Below are positions 8,558-16,932 of a DNA stretch of 64,000 nt, piece after piece; within the stretch, counting starts at the first letter, position 1; the number at the start of each line of letters is the position of its first letter. The stretch covers positions 62,001 to 126,000 of the forward strand of contig JADZER010000028.1 in the NCBI GenBank assembly GCA_020850415.1, in the 5' to 3' direction. The DNA is from Phycisphaerales bacterium. Its GTDB lineage: Bacteria > Planctomycetota > Phycisphaerae > Phycisphaerales > UBA1924. The position numbers were made by a program, and so were the translations under genes. The notes below the pieces were generated by a model. It was not told the DNA's origin, searched no databases, and worked only from the letters and a program-made list of their open reading frames with translations.

Positions 8558-9055
8558 ATGCCGACAGTCTCCGTCTCCATCACGATCAACGCCCCCGCCG
8601 CCCGCTGCTTCGACCTCGCCCGCTCCATCGACTTCCACACCCACTCCATGCGGGCGACCGGCGAGCGGGCCGTCGGCGGCGTCACCCGCGGCCTCATCGG
8701 CGAGGGCCAGTCCGTCACCTGGCAGGCCCGGCGCCTCGGCCTCACCCAGACGCTGTCCAGCCGGGTCACCACCTGCCGGCCCCCCCACCTCTTCGTGGAC
8801 GAGCAGGTGCGAGGGGCGTTCAAGAGCTTCCGGCACGAGCACCGGTTCGAGCCGATCGACGAGCACACGACGCGGCTGACCGACACCTTCACCTTCCGTA
8901 CGCCGCTGGGGCCGCTGGGGTGGGTGGCGGAGCGGCTCTTCCTTGCGCGGTACATGCGCCGCGTGCTCGAGGGGCACCTGCGCAACCTCAAGCGATCGCT
9001 CGAGTCCGACGATTGGGGCCGCTACCTGCCATCGGCCGAATCGACTCATGAGTGA
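8558..9055 (+). CDS. SRPBCC (START-like) ligand-binding protein
   Basis: A 165-residue helix-grip protein. It starts with the typical first strand VSVSITINAPAARCFDLARS, contains a central beta region ending in RFEPIDEHTTRLTDTFTFRT, and closes with a long C-terminal helix (RRVLEGHLRNLKRSLES). This fold binds hydrophobic ligands, and many such 'polyketide cyclase/dehydrase-like' genes have no known substrate. It sits 17 bases after the DinB-like gene, so the two are probably co-transcribed. The ATG at 8558 follows a GGGGG-rich ribosome site and begins the first strand directly. Confidence 0.8.
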   Translation: MPTVSVSITINAPAARCFDLARSIDFHTHSMRATGERAVGGVTRGLIGEGQSVTWQARRLGLTQTLSSRVTTCRPPHLFVDEQVRGAFKSFRHEHRFEPIDEHTTRLTDTFTFRTPLGPLGWVAERLFLARYMRRVLEGHLRNLKRSLESDDWGRYLPSAESTHE

Positions 9056-9076
9056 GCGGGGGCGGATCGGTGCTGG

Positions 9077-11194
9077 CTAAAGACCCTTGAGCCAACGACA
9101 CCAGATGCTCAACACCAGCAGCATGTACAGCCGCTGCGAGTGGTCTCGCCCGTGCCAGGGGTTGAGGGAGCGCTCCCCCGCGGCGTCGTGCTCGCGGAGC
9201 ATGCGGGCGATGAAGGCGCGGTTCAGCTCGACGCCCGCCTCGGCCAGGCCCGGGAAGGGGTCGGGGGCTTCGAGGTGGTCGTAGAGGAGCTGGCGCATGC
9301 CGCCGTAGTCGGTGCGGAACCACTCCCCGATGGGGATGGCGAAGCCCATCTTGGGGCGGTCGACGATGTCGGGGGGGAGGTAGCGGCGGGCGACGGCGCG
9401 GAGGAGGCCTTTGCGGTGGCCGTGGGGCATGAGGGCCGAGAGCGGAGAGGCCAGTCCGAAGGCGATTGCGCCGGACGAAAGGAAAGGAGACCGGACCTCG
9501 AGCGCAGAGGCCATCGACGCAGCGTCTGTCTTCCTGAGGATGTCACAGGGGAGGTAGTACCCGAAGTCACTCCGCGGTTGGTCGACGACTTGAGCCAATC
9601 CTCCGCGCCGGCGCGGGCACTTCACTCCCCTGAGCGCAGCATCGTCGTGATCGTCAAAGATGTCGATGGAGAGGCCCCGCCTGCACCACTCCACCAGGCG
9701 CGAGGCCTTGGTCAGCGGTGACTTCGGGTCGCGCCGCGGGAAGACGCCCGGCGGGATGAGCCCGAGAAGCCCGGCCCAGCGCCCGAAGCGTTGTTGGACC
9801 GTGTGCCGCTCGTACCCGCAGAACAGCTCGTCGCCCCCGTCGCCACTGATCGCAACGGTCGCGGTCTGACGCACCGCCCGGCAGAGCCAGTGCGTGGGTA
9901 ACAGGGAGCTGTCTCCGAAGGGCAGGCCGAGTTGGTGGATGAGGTTGACCAGATCCTCCGCGGGCCGGGCATCGCAGTCGAGCGTGGTGTGGCGCAAACC
10001 CAGGTGTTGGGCGACGCGCTCGGCGTACTGGCTCTCGTCGAAGGCCGCGGTCGGCATGCGAACGGTGAACGAGGCGATGTCCGGGCGGTGCCTTTTGGCC
10101 AGAGCGGCGAGGAGCGACGAATCCACGCCACCGGAGAGCAAGCACCCGATCGGTACATCAGCCTCCAGACGGGAGCGAGTCGCACCATCCAGGAGGCGCT
10201 CGACCTCGTCGAGGTCCGCAAGGGGCTCGGTCGCCCGGGGCGCCCAGTTCGACCTCCAGGGAACGCCGCCCCAGACCTGCTCGATGGGCAGAGCAGACCA
10301 AGCGGTCGAGGGGCAGATCTCTTCGAAGTCCGGGACCGGCATCTCCCAGTCGAATCCGCGACTGATCCAGATCGGCAGGTGGTGTTCAATGTGGTTCGAT
10401 GCATCGATGTACCCTGCACCGAGGACTGTCCGATCCAGGCGGAGGGCGTCACCGAGCCGCATAATCGCGGCGGCTGAAGACGAGAAGATGTAAGCTCGTC
10501 CGTCGTCCCGTTTCGTTGCATACAAGGGCTTTTCGCCGGCGTGGTCGCGTCCGATCACGACTTTGCCCGCACCCGAGTCGAAGAGCCCCAGCGCAAACAT
10601 CCCCTCTAGGTGCTCGGTGAATGCGTCTCCCCACTCCCGCCACCCATGCAGCAATACCTCCGTATCGCTGTGGTCGGTGTGGAACACATGCCCCGCGGCC
10701 TCGAGCTCGCGCCGCAGCTCGCGGTGGTTGTAGATGCAGCCGTTGAAGACCACCGCGACCACGCCGTCGCCGCACTTGGGGCAGTGGTGGGCGCGGGCGA
10801 GCTGGTAGGGGGCGCCCTCGCGGGCGAGAAGTGGCTCGTGGCTGGTGGCTCGGCTCTCCGAGCTGTGCGGAAGCTGACTCACGGCTCGGAGAGCCGTGCC
10901 ACCAAGAGCCGTGCCACCAAGAGCCGTGCCACCAGGGGCCGTGCCACCAATCACCATCGGCTGCGCGCCGTCGGCATGATCGATGATGCTCAGGCGGCGG
11001 TGGACGAGGGCGACATCGACCACCGTGCCGTCGGGACGGGTGATTCGCTGCCGGAACCGGCCGCGCCCGTCCGGGCCCCGGTGCTTGATCGACTCATCGA
11101 GGATGTCGAGCCAGGCCTCCGGGATCGCCTCGGCGTGCGCGGGCGGGGCTTGGCCCGGTTGCCAGGTTCGCAGGATGCCGGCGATGCCGCACAT
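9077..11194 (-). CDS. asnB: Asparagine synthase (glutamine-hydrolysing) with a repeat-derived insert
   Basis: A 705-residue class II amidotransferase. Cys2 in MCGIAGIL is the glutaminase nucleophile, FNGCIYNHRELR lies in the same domain, and SGGVDSSLLAALA is the pyrophosphate loop of the synthetase domain. It makes asparagine from aspartate, or amidates a similar acid in cell-envelope pathways. Residues about 82-125 look foreign to the family. They contain four GGTA[LP] pentapeptides, then a stretch encoded by a 60-base inverted repeat (10844-10903). Reading frame is kept throughout. The insert lies in the N-terminal domain just before the conserved FNG strand, so it probably forms a surface loop. 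The closing region (FGLASPLSALMPHGHRKGLL) is normal. Confidence 0.88.
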   Translation of the reverse strand: MCGIAGILRTWQPGQAPPAHAEAIPEAWLDILDESIKHRGPDGRGRFRQRITRPDGTVVDVALVHRRLSIIDHADGAQPMVIGGTAPGGTALGGTALGGTALRAVSQLPHSSESRATSHEPLLAREGAPYQLARAHHCPKCGDGVVAVVFNGCIYNHRELRRELEAAGHVFHTDHSDTEVLLHGWREWGDAFTEHLEGMFALGLFDSGAGKVVIGRDHAGEKPLYATKRDDGRAYIFSSSAAAIMRLGDALRLDRTVLGAGYIDASNHIEHHLPIWISRGFDWEMPVPDFEEICPSTAWSALPIEQVWGGVPWRSNWAPRATEPLADLDEVERLLDGATRSRLEADVPIGCLLSGGVDSSLLAALAKRHRPDIASFTVRMPTAAFDESQYAERVAQHLGLRHTTLDCDARPAEDLVNLIHQLGLPFGDSSLLPTHWLCRAVRQTATVAISGDGGDELFCGYERHTVQQRFGRWAGLLGLIPPGVFPRRDPKSPLTKASRLVEWCRRGLSIDIFDDHDDAALRGVKCPRRRGGLAQVVDQPRSDFGYYLPCDILRKTDAASMASALEVRSPFLSSGAIAFGLASPLSALMPHGHRKGLLRAVARRYLPPDIVDRPKMGFAIPIGEWFRTDYGGMRQLLYDHLEAPDPFPGLAEAGVELNRAFIARMLREHDAAGERSLNPWHGRDHSQRLYMLLVLSIWCRWLKGL
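10844..10950. repeat. Palindromic element plus 15-base tandem repeats inside asnB
   Basis: Two 19-base arms, ggtggctcggctctccgag (10844-10862) and its near-perfect reverse complement (10885-10903, one mismatch), enclose a 22-base spacer. The right arm runs into four tandem 15-base units, gagccgtgccaccaa (10891-10950, last two slightly diverged). In the asnB frame the units give GGTA[LP] pentapeptides. The central ACGGCTC-GGA-GAGCCGT matches the GGA-centred palindrome at 21705, so this is one copy of a dispersed family. Confidence 0.85.
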
Positions 11195-11230
11195 GGGGGA
11201 CAGGGTACCCGGGGTGGGTCAGGAGGGTCC

Positions 11231-11310
11231 GTGTGCCACGGCTGTGTGAACCGTGTGCCTCGATCCACCGCTTCGGCGCCGACCCCAGGGCTGGCACAGC
11301 CGTGGCACAC
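11231..11310. repeat. Long inverted repeat of the GTGTGCCACGG family
   Basis: A 14-base arm gtgtgccacggctg (11231-11244) is matched exactly by cagccgtggcacac (11297-11310). The 52-base interior is diverged. It occupies the spacer between the asnB start (11194) and the end of the small lipoprotein gene (11356). The same arm motif, GTGTGCCACGGC, appears at 62199. It could act as a transcriptional barrier or RNA hairpin, but that is inference. Confidence 0.8.
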
Positions 11311-11355
11311 GCGACTGGCACCGGGTCGTCGACCCGCGGCTCCCGGCGATCACGG

Positions 11356-11619
11356 TCACCAGCGGTCGCGCTCCCACTCGTGTTCCTGGCTGAAGAGGTA
11401 GCGGGAGCCCTCGCCGCCGCCGGCTTCTTGGAGCCCCGCGAAGGTGGCCGCCATGCCGAAGACGGCGCCCAGACCCAGGACCGCGTCGCCGACATCCCCG
11501 AGTGAAACCGGGTCGTAGTGCGGGTTGGCCTGGCACCCGGCCAGGGCCACGAGGGCGGCGATCGCCCCCGCCGCGGGGGCGGCACGACGGCGCGGGGGGA
11601 TGCGGGCGGTCTGCCCCAT
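11356..11619 (-). CDS. Small lipoprotein, unknown
   Basis: An 87-residue protein with a basic N-terminus (RIPPRRRAA), a hydrophobic stretch and a lipobox ending at Cys29 (ALVALAGC). The mature part is short (NPHYDPVSLGDVGDAVLGLG, then a hydrophobic FGMAATFAG and a charged end, SQEHEWERDRW). The glycine-rich, partly hydrophobic mature region may associate with a membrane. The start at 11619 was chosen because it gives a proper lipoprotein signal; the longer frame upstream is antisense to the divergent transporter. No family is recognised. Confidence 0.65.
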   Translation of the reverse strand: MGQTARIPPRRRAAPAAGAIAALVALAGCQANPHYDPVSLGDVGDAVLGLGAVFGMAATFAGLQEAGGGEGSRYLFSQEHEWERDRW

Positions 11620-11742
11620 GGCGCCGAGCATACCCGGCGGGGCGGGGCGCGCCAAGCCTGCTGACCAGACGCCCGGCGGGCTGGCCACGACGCCACCGGG
11701 CTCGCCGGGCCGGCACGCGGGGGAGCGGGTAGCCTTTGCACC

Positions 11743-12606
11743 ATGCACGAGCGAGCGATCCTGCCGTCCAACCAGCACGCGTACCCGGGGCTGCCGGCGC
11801 TCTCGGAGATGCAGCTCTTCCGGCGTCGGGAGGGGGTGTTCCTGCTGCTCGCGGGCCTGTTCCTCGGCACGCTGGCGATGCTCAACATCCTCGGCATCAC
11901 GCGGTTCATCAAGCTCTTCGAGATCGACTTCGACAGCGCGACGCCGGGGGCGACCGCCTTCGCGGTGGCGGTGGGCGTGCTGCCCTACCCGCTGACCTTC
12001 CTGTGCACCGACTTCATCAGCGAGCTCTACGGGCGCCGGAGGGCGAGCCTGGTGGTGTGGATCGGGTTCGTGCTCAACCTGTGGGTGATGTTCATCCTGT
12101 GGGCCGGGGGCGCGATGCCCGGGTGGGAGGCGCGCGACCCGGCCACGGGGGCCCTGCTGGCCGACGCCGCCGGGCGGCTGCCGGTGTACTACGAGGTGCG
12201 CAACCTCGCGTTCGGCGCGGTCGCGGCCAGCATGATCGCGTACCTGGCGGCCCAGTTCGTCGATGTCTATGTCTTCCACTTCTGGAAGGACCTGACCAAG
12301 GGCAAGCACCTCTGGCTCCGCAACAACGGCTCGACGCTCGTGAGCCAGCTCGTGGACACCACAGCCGTCATCCTGATCACGCACTATTACGCCCACGCGC
12401 TGCCGGTCGAGGGGGCCCGACCGCTGTGGCCCCAGCTGCTGGTCTTCATCGCGACGGGGTATGTGTTCAAGGCGGTGTTCGCCCTGCTGGACACGATCCC
12501 GTTCTATCTCGGGGCGCACGCCCTGACCCGCTACCTCCGCCTGCCGCCCGCGACGCACGCGCCGCACCCACCGGCCGGTGCGGCCGTCGAGGCGGGTGTC
12601 GGCTGA
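11743..12606 (+). CDS. Queuosine precursor transporter (YhhQ/QPTR family)
   Basis: A 287-residue membrane protein with about seven hydrophobic segments. Family marks are TLAMLNILGITRFI, LPYPLTFLCTDFISELYG, FVDVYVFHFWKDLTKGKHLW and LRNNGSTLVSQLVDTTAVI; the last is the strongest signature of the QPTR/YhhQ family. These carriers import queuine-pathway bases such as preQ0 or preQ1 used to modify tRNA position 34. A GluQRS gene at 62682, which acts on queuosine-containing tRNA-Asp, is consistent with an active queuosine pathway. There are no tgt or que genes in the window. The start at 11743 begins 26 residues before the first segment. Confidence 0.9.
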   Translation: MHERAILPSNQHAYPGLPALSEMQLFRRREGVFLLLAGLFLGTLAMLNILGITRFIKLFEIDFDSATPGATAFAVAVGVLPYPLTFLCTDFISELYGRRRASLVVWIGFVLNLWVMFILWAGGAMPGWEARDPATGALLADAAGRLPVYYEVRNLAFGAVAASMIAYLAAQFVDVYVFHFWKDLTKGKHLWLRNNGSTLVSQLVDTTAVILITHYYAHALPVEGARPLWPQLLVFIATGYVFKAVFALLDTIPFYLGAHALTRYLRLPPATHAPHPPAGAAVEAGVG

Positions 12607-12631
12607 GTACGGTCGCGAGGGACGCCGCTGG

Positions 12632-13675
12632 TCAGCAGCCGGCGCTCCAGGCGTTCAGGAACGCCAGCACATCGAGCGTGTTGTGCACGCCGTCACCGTT
12701 GAAGTCGCCCTTCGGATCCCCGGCGTTCCACGCGTTCAGGAACGACAGGACATCGAGGGTGTCCACCGCGCCGTCGCCGTTGAAGTCCGCGGCACAGAAC
12801 GCCAGCACGCCCGCCGCGTCCACCAGCCAGCCCGCGACGCCCCTGGTCATGTCGGTCGCGTAGGTGTAGTTGATGTACCCCGGCGTGTCGACCGAGTCGT
12901 TCCACTGGTGGTAGTAGGGGTTGTTCCAGACATCGTTCTCGATGATCAGGCACGCCGAGAAGCCCCGCTGCTCGAACGGGGCGTGGTCGGACGCGTCCAA
13001 GGCGCCGAGGAGGCTCGAGGTGATCCCGCCGTACTCGGTGAGCGCGGCCGCGAGCGCCTGCTTGATCGGCGTGGTGCGCCCGTAGAGCCTGGCGCGGCCC
13101 TGGTCGTTGGGGTCGTAGGCGATCATGTCCATCGAGATCATGCCGCGGATGTTGTCGTTGCGGTGGTCGGAGGCGTAGTCGCTGGACCCGATGAGCCCGA
13201 GCTCTTCCATGTCGAAGGCGATGAAGCGGATGGTGGCCTCGGACTCGTACTGGCTGAGGATGCGGGCGACCTCGAGCACGCCCGCCACGCCGCTGGCGTT
13301 GTCGTCGGCGCCGGGGTTGCTCACCGAGTCGTAGTGGGCGCCGATGATGTAGATATCGCCGGGGCGGGTCGTGCCGGTCAGCTCGGCGACAACATTGAAG
13401 CCGGTGGTGCCGGAGTAGCTGAAGGTCTCGAAGTCGGTCTCGAGCCCGTAGCTGAGGAACAGGTCGTGGATGTTGTCGCGGGCCGCGTGGTGGTCGGCGC
13501 CGCCGATGCCTCGCGAGTCGCCCAGGTGGGTGAACAGCAGGTTGTCGAGGAAGTTCCGGTACGAGACCTCGCTGATCTGTTCCACGACGGTGTCGCCGGG
13601 GGGTGAGGCCAGGATGGTGCCCGCGAGGGCCAGACAGAACGCCCCCGCCATCGCCGCGCTGTGCCGAGTCTGCAT
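12632..13675 (-). CDS. Secreted M28 metallopeptidase with GC-type dockerin
   Basis: A 347-residue exported protein with a signal peptide of about 23 residues (AGAFCLALAGTILAS). The M28 zinc aminopeptidase domain shows GAHYDS (112-117, His114), the bridging Asp in PGADDNASG (121-129), the Glu pair in FDMEELGLIGSS (157-158) and a late His in DHAPFEQRG. The last 55 residues hold two calcium-binding dockerin repeats (ADFNGDGAVDTLDVLSFLNA and GDFNGDGVHNTLDVLAFLNA) and end in AGC. The protein likely hydrolyses extracellular peptides while tethered by the dockerin. It is the same length as the next gene and clearly a tandem duplicate. Confidence 0.9.
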   Translation of the reverse strand: MQTRHSAAMAGAFCLALAGTILASPPGDTVVEQISEVSYRNFLDNLLFTHLGDSRGIGGADHHAARDNIHDLFLSYGLETDFETFSYSGTTGFNVVAELTGTTRPGDIYIIGAHYDSVSNPGADDNASGVAGVLEVARILSQYESEATIRFIAFDMEELGLIGSSDYASDHRNDNIRGMISMDMIAYDPNDQGRARLYGRTTPIKQALAAALTEYGGITSSLLGALDASDHAPFEQRGFSACLIIENDVWNNPYYHQWNDSVDTPGYINYTYATDMTRGVAGWLVDAAGVLAFCAADFNGDGAVDTLDVLSFLNAWNAGDPKGDFNGDGVHNTLDVLAFLNAWSAGC

Positions 13676-13723
13676 CGCCGACCTCCTGTGTGGATGGCTG
13701 CAATTGTGGACTATCGTGTCCGC

Positions 13724-13751
13724 ATTATACCCCTTGCGGGCGCCCGCACAA
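13724..13751 (-). promoter_or_regulatory. Sigma-70-type promoter of the first M28 peptidase
   Basis: On the minus strand TTGTGC (13746-13751) and TATAAT (13724-13729) are 16 bases apart, followed by GCGGACA. The paralogous gene has the same arrangement (TTGCGG, 16 bases, TACAAT, GCGGACA), which supports both. The -10 is a perfect consensus, rare in DNA this rich in G and C. The promoter lies about 50 bases before the start codon at 13675. Confidence 0.7.
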
Positions 13752-13836
13752 GCCCTTTGTGGCCTGTCGGAGGCCCTGGCCGGATCCGGCCAGGCCGAAT
13801 GCTCCACTCCCCCTGGCGCCCCGGGGAGCCCCTCGG

Positions 13837-14880
13837 TCAGCAGCCCGCGGCCCAGAGGTTGAGGAAGGACAGCGCATCGAGCGAGTTGATCTGCCCGTCC
13901 CCGTTGACATCGGCCTCCGGATCGCCCGCGCTCCAGGCGTTGAGGAAGGTCAGGACATCGAGCGTGTCGACCGCGCCGTCGGCGTTGAAGTCCGCGGCAC
14001 AGCCGGCCAAAACCCCCGCCTCATCGACGAGCCAGCCGGCAGCGCCGCGGGTCATGTCGGTCGCGTAGGCGTAGTCGATGTAGCCTGGGGTGTCGACCGA
14101 GTCGGTCTGCCTGTGGTAGTGCGGGTTGCTCCAGGAGTCGTACTCGATGAGCAGGCACGCCGGCACGCCGCGCCGGTCGAACGGGGCGTGGTCGGACGCG
14201 TCCAGCTCGCCCCCGATGCTCGCGCCGATGCCGCCGTACTCCAGCAGCGCCTCGGCGAGGGCCTGCTTGATCGGCTCGGTGCGCCCGTAGAGCGTCGCCC
14301 TCCGATTGTCGCCGGGGTCGTAGGCGATCATGTCCATGGAGATCATCCCGGCGATGTTCTCGTGCTTGTGGAGGGCGTTGTAGTTCTTGGACCCGATGAG
14401 GCCGATCTCCTCCATGTCGAAGGCGATGAACCTGATGGTGGCCTCGGAGTCGTACCGGCTGATCACGCGGGCCATCTCGATGATCCCGGCCACGCCGCTG
14501 GCATTGTCGTCGGCGCCGGGGTTCTTCACCGAGTCGTAGTGGGCGCCGATGATGTAGATCTCGTCGGGGCGGGTCGTGCCCGTGAGCTCCGCCACGATGT
14601 TGAACCCCGTGTTGCCCCCGTAGCTGAGGGTCTCGATGTGGGTGTCCAGACCGAAGCTGATGAACTGGGCGTTGATGTTGTCGCGGGCGAGGTTGTGCTC
14701 GGGCCCCTTGATGCCGCGGCTGTCCCCCATGTGCGTGTAGAGCAGCTCGTCCAGGATGTACTGGTACGAGCCCTGGTCGATCTGGGCGACCACCTCGTCG
14801 CCGGGGGGTGAGGCGAGCGCAGGCCCGGATGCCCAGAGCCCGAGCACTCCAACGACAGCCGCACGGCTAGCACTGTGCAT
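13837..14880 (-). CDS. Secreted M28 metallopeptidase with GC-type dockerin (paralogue)
   Basis: A 347-residue exported peptidase, same length and layout as its neighbour at 12632. It has a signal peptide (AAVVGVLGLWASGPALAS), then the zinc motifs GAHYDS, PGADDNASG, AFDMEEIGLIGS and SDHAPFDRRG. Two dockerin repeats (ADFNADGAVDTLDVLTFLNA and ADVNGDGQINSLDALSFLNL) end in AAGC. In the first repeat Asn-Ala replaces Asn-Gly. The two genes are parallel and separated by 161 bases with their own promoters. This is a tandem duplication with divergence, for instance RGIKGPEHNL against RGIGGADHHA, that may have changed substrate range. Confidence 0.9.
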   Translation of the reverse strand: MHSASRAAVVGVLGLWASGPALASPPGDEVVAQIDQGSYQYILDELLYTHMGDSRGIKGPEHNLARDNINAQFISFGLDTHIETLSYGGNTGFNIVAELTGTTRPDEIYIIGAHYDSVKNPGADDNASGVAGIIEMARVISRYDSEATIRFIAFDMEEIGLIGSKNYNALHKHENIAGMISMDMIAYDPGDNRRATLYGRTEPIKQALAEALLEYGGIGASIGGELDASDHAPFDRRGVPACLLIEYDSWSNPHYHRQTDSVDTPGYIDYAYATDMTRGAAGWLVDEAGVLAGCAADFNADGAVDTLDVLTFLNAWSAGDPEADVNGDGQINSLDALSFLNLWAAGC

Positions 14881-14929
14881 CGCGGACCTCCCGGCGCCCG
14901 GGGCGCGCGTTACGGAGTTTACTGTCCGC

Positions 14930-14957
14930 ATTGTAACGCACTGGCCGTTCCCCGCAA
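14930..14957 (-). promoter_or_regulatory. Sigma-70-type promoter of the second M28 peptidase
   Basis: Minus-strand TTGCGG (14952-14957) and TACAAT (14930-14935) are 16 bases apart, followed by GCGGACA. It is the counterpart of the promoter at 13724-13751. The conserved ATGCGGACA around and after the -10 in both paralogues may be a shared regulatory site or simply duplicated sequence. Confidence 0.65.
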
Positions 14958-14995
14958 GGGCCGGGTCACCACTCCACCCGCGGCCCGAGTACGAC

Positions 14996-15022
14996 AAAGC
15001 CCCGGGCCGGGCCCGGGGCTTT
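14996..15022 (-). terminator. Hairpin after the dockerin beta-propeller gene
   Basis: Perfect 13-base arms AAAGCCCCGGGCC (14996-15008) and GGCCCGGGGCTTT (15010-15022) surround a single base. Read on the minus strand the stem is followed by a short T-run (CTTTGTCG). It lies 28 bases after the stop of the gene at 15050 and before the promoter of the M28 paralogue. Confidence 0.75.
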
Positions 15023-15049
15023 GCGGGGTCACGACTTCAAACACGGCGC

Positions 15050-16801
15050 TCAGCAGCCGGCGTTCCAGAGGTTGAGGAAGAACAGCAGATCGAGCGAGTT
15101 CACCTCGCCGTCCCCGTTCACATCGGCGGCCGGATCCCCGGCGGCCCAGGCGTTCAGGTAGGCCAGCACATCCAGCGAGTTGACCGACCCGTCGCCATTG
15201 AAGTCCGCAACGCAGGGGTTCAGGCAGAACTCCAGCTTGCCCAGCTTCAGGGCGCCCGTCTCGGTGAACCAGATGATGTCGTCGGCGCCCACGGTCATGC
15301 CGTCCTTGAGCCCGGGGGAGTTGGTCGGGATCTTGAGGGCCGAGAACGCCTGGGTGGCGATGTGGAAGACCATGACATAACCCTGGCCGCGGGTGCCGAT
15401 AACGATGTCGCCGGAGGGACGCAGCCACATCGGTCCGCCGGGCTCGTTGGCTACGGGGAACTCGAACTCGGTGACGACCCCGGTCGGGACATCGAGCACG
15501 CCGATGCCGGACTCGTTCCAGCGGGAGTAGTAGACCTTGTCGTCGGCGTACACGCAGAAGGCGGGCCCGCCGCCGGGCACGACGATGTCGGTCACCGCGT
15601 TGCCGCCGAGGTTGATGCGCCCGAGCCGGTTGGCGTTGTACTCGGTGAAGTAGACCTGCTGACGGGAGGGGTCCTCGTGGCCCTGGACGACCCAGCACGA
15701 GCCTGTCGGCATGATCACGCTCTTGACCCAGGTCCCGGTCGCGGGGTTGAACTCGCTGATGCGGTTGTACTGGTGGTCGGTGACCCAGACCTTGCCGTCG
15801 GTGGTCTCGACGGGGATGGCCATGGCGGCCGGGCTGTAGGGCGGGTTGAAGTGGGAGAAAACGCCGGTTGTGGTGTCCAGCACGCCCAAGCCGCCGCCAT
15901 AGTAGAGGCCCGTCCAGACGCGTCCCTGGGTGCCGACGATCATGCCGTCGGGCCCGGAGCCGCCGGTGGTGTTGAAGGACGCGAACTGCTCGGTGACGGG
16001 ATCGAAGGACATGAGCTTGTTGAGGTTCGGCTCGCTGAACCAGACCTTGCCGTCCTCGGCGACGGAGATCTGGTCGGGGAAGGTGCTGCCGGGCGGAGAA
16101 TACTCGGTGAATGTGGCCGTGTCGTCGCGCTGGCCGAGCACCGCATCGGGGTGCTGCTCGGTCTCGAGCACCCTGCCGTCCGGCGCGATGATCTCGACGA
16201 TGTCGCGGTCGATGAGGTGGGTGACCGCCGCACGGACCGGCATGGCCCGGTACCCCCCATCGGTCGGAACGGCGTAGTACGCCCTCTGGGAGCGGGGGAG
16301 GCGCTCGTTCATCGCCTCGATGGCCACGACCCGGCCCTCGAGGTGGTTGACGATGCCGAGCAGCCCTTCCTTATCGAAGTGGACCAGCACCTCCGCATCA
16401 TGGAGCTTGGCCCCGTCGCGGGCCAGGTCGAACGCGTGGACCTCGTGCCCGTGCCAGGGGAAGGTCTCACGGTAGACGGGGGTAAAGCCGGCGTACCCGA
16501 GCGCATCGGCGACCGTGCCGAGCCAAGCCCCCGCGGCCGCGGGATCCGTGGAATCGACGCCCCGATCCGCCTGGTCCATCGGCCAGAGCAGGTAGGGCAG
16601 GTCGGAGAAGGTGGACACCGACTGGAACACGGCGCCGTCGAGCACCACCGGCTCGATCGGGCGCTTGCTGCCGCTGTAGACAATCCCGCTCAGGGGCTTG
16701 GGGATGCCGTCGGCGGCGGTCGCGGCCCCCGCGGCGAGGACGAGCCCCAGCGCGGCTGAGACCGCGGCAAGACGGGAAGAATGGCGAGCACGGGTGATCA
16801 T
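15050..16801 (-). CDS. Secreted beta-propeller (Vgb/SMP-30-like) with GC-type dockerin
   Basis: A 583-residue exported protein. It has a signal peptide (LAAVSAALGLVLAAGAATAA), then about 200 residues of unassigned N-terminal domain. A six-bladed propeller follows with repeating blades of the type 'G-x-VWF[ST]E-x-N-x-N-[RK][IL]-[MG]': DGKVWFSEPNLNKLMSF, GRVWTGLYYGGGLGVLD, QVYFTEYNANRLGRI and IIWFTETGALKLGKL. This resembles streptogramin-lyase/SMP-30-type propellers, but lyase residues cannot be confirmed. The C-terminus carries two dockerin repeats (ADFNGDGSVNSLDVLAYLNA and ADVNGDGEVNSLDLLFFLNL) and ends NAGC. It is third in a run of dockerin genes and was probably recruited to the same surface. 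Confidence 0.85.
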   Translation of the reverse strand: MITRARHSSRLAAVSAALGLVLAAGAATAADGIPKPLSGIVYSGSKRPIEPVVLDGAVFQSVSTFSDLPYLLWPMDQADRGVDSTDPAAAGAWLGTVADALGYAGFTPVYRETFPWHGHEVHAFDLARDGAKLHDAEVLVHFDKEGLLGIVNHLEGRVVAIEAMNERLPRSQRAYYAVPTDGGYRAMPVRAAVTHLIDRDIVEIIAPDGRVLETEQHPDAVLGQRDDTATFTEYSPPGSTFPDQISVAEDGKVWFSEPNLNKLMSFDPVTEQFASFNTTGGSGPDGMIVGTQGRVWTGLYYGGGLGVLDTTTGVFSHFNPPYSPAAMAIPVETTDGKVWVTDHQYNRISEFNPATGTWVKSVIMPTGSCWVVQGHEDPSRQQVYFTEYNANRLGRINLGGNAVTDIVVPGGGPAFCVYADDKVYYSRWNESGIGVLDVPTGVVTEFEFPVANEPGGPMWLRPSGDIVIGTRGQGYVMVFHIATQAFSALKIPTNSPGLKDGMTVGADDIIWFTETGALKLGKLEFCLNPCVADFNGDGSVNSLDVLAYLNAWAAGDPAADVNGDGEVNSLDLLFFLNLWNAGC

Positions 16802-16932
16802 GGCGGGGTCTCCTCCGGCCCTGCGGCCGGGTCTCGTTTCATCGCGGCGTCCCTGCACGGTGGACGCCCCTTCACGCTACCGCGCACCGTGGGCCGCCGC
16901 AAACGAGTTTTTGGGACTCCCACGGCTCGCTC

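Noticed and set aside
10891-10950. 15-base tandem units considered as a CRISPR array
   Set aside because: No spacers between the units and the array is inside asnB; no cas genes in the window.
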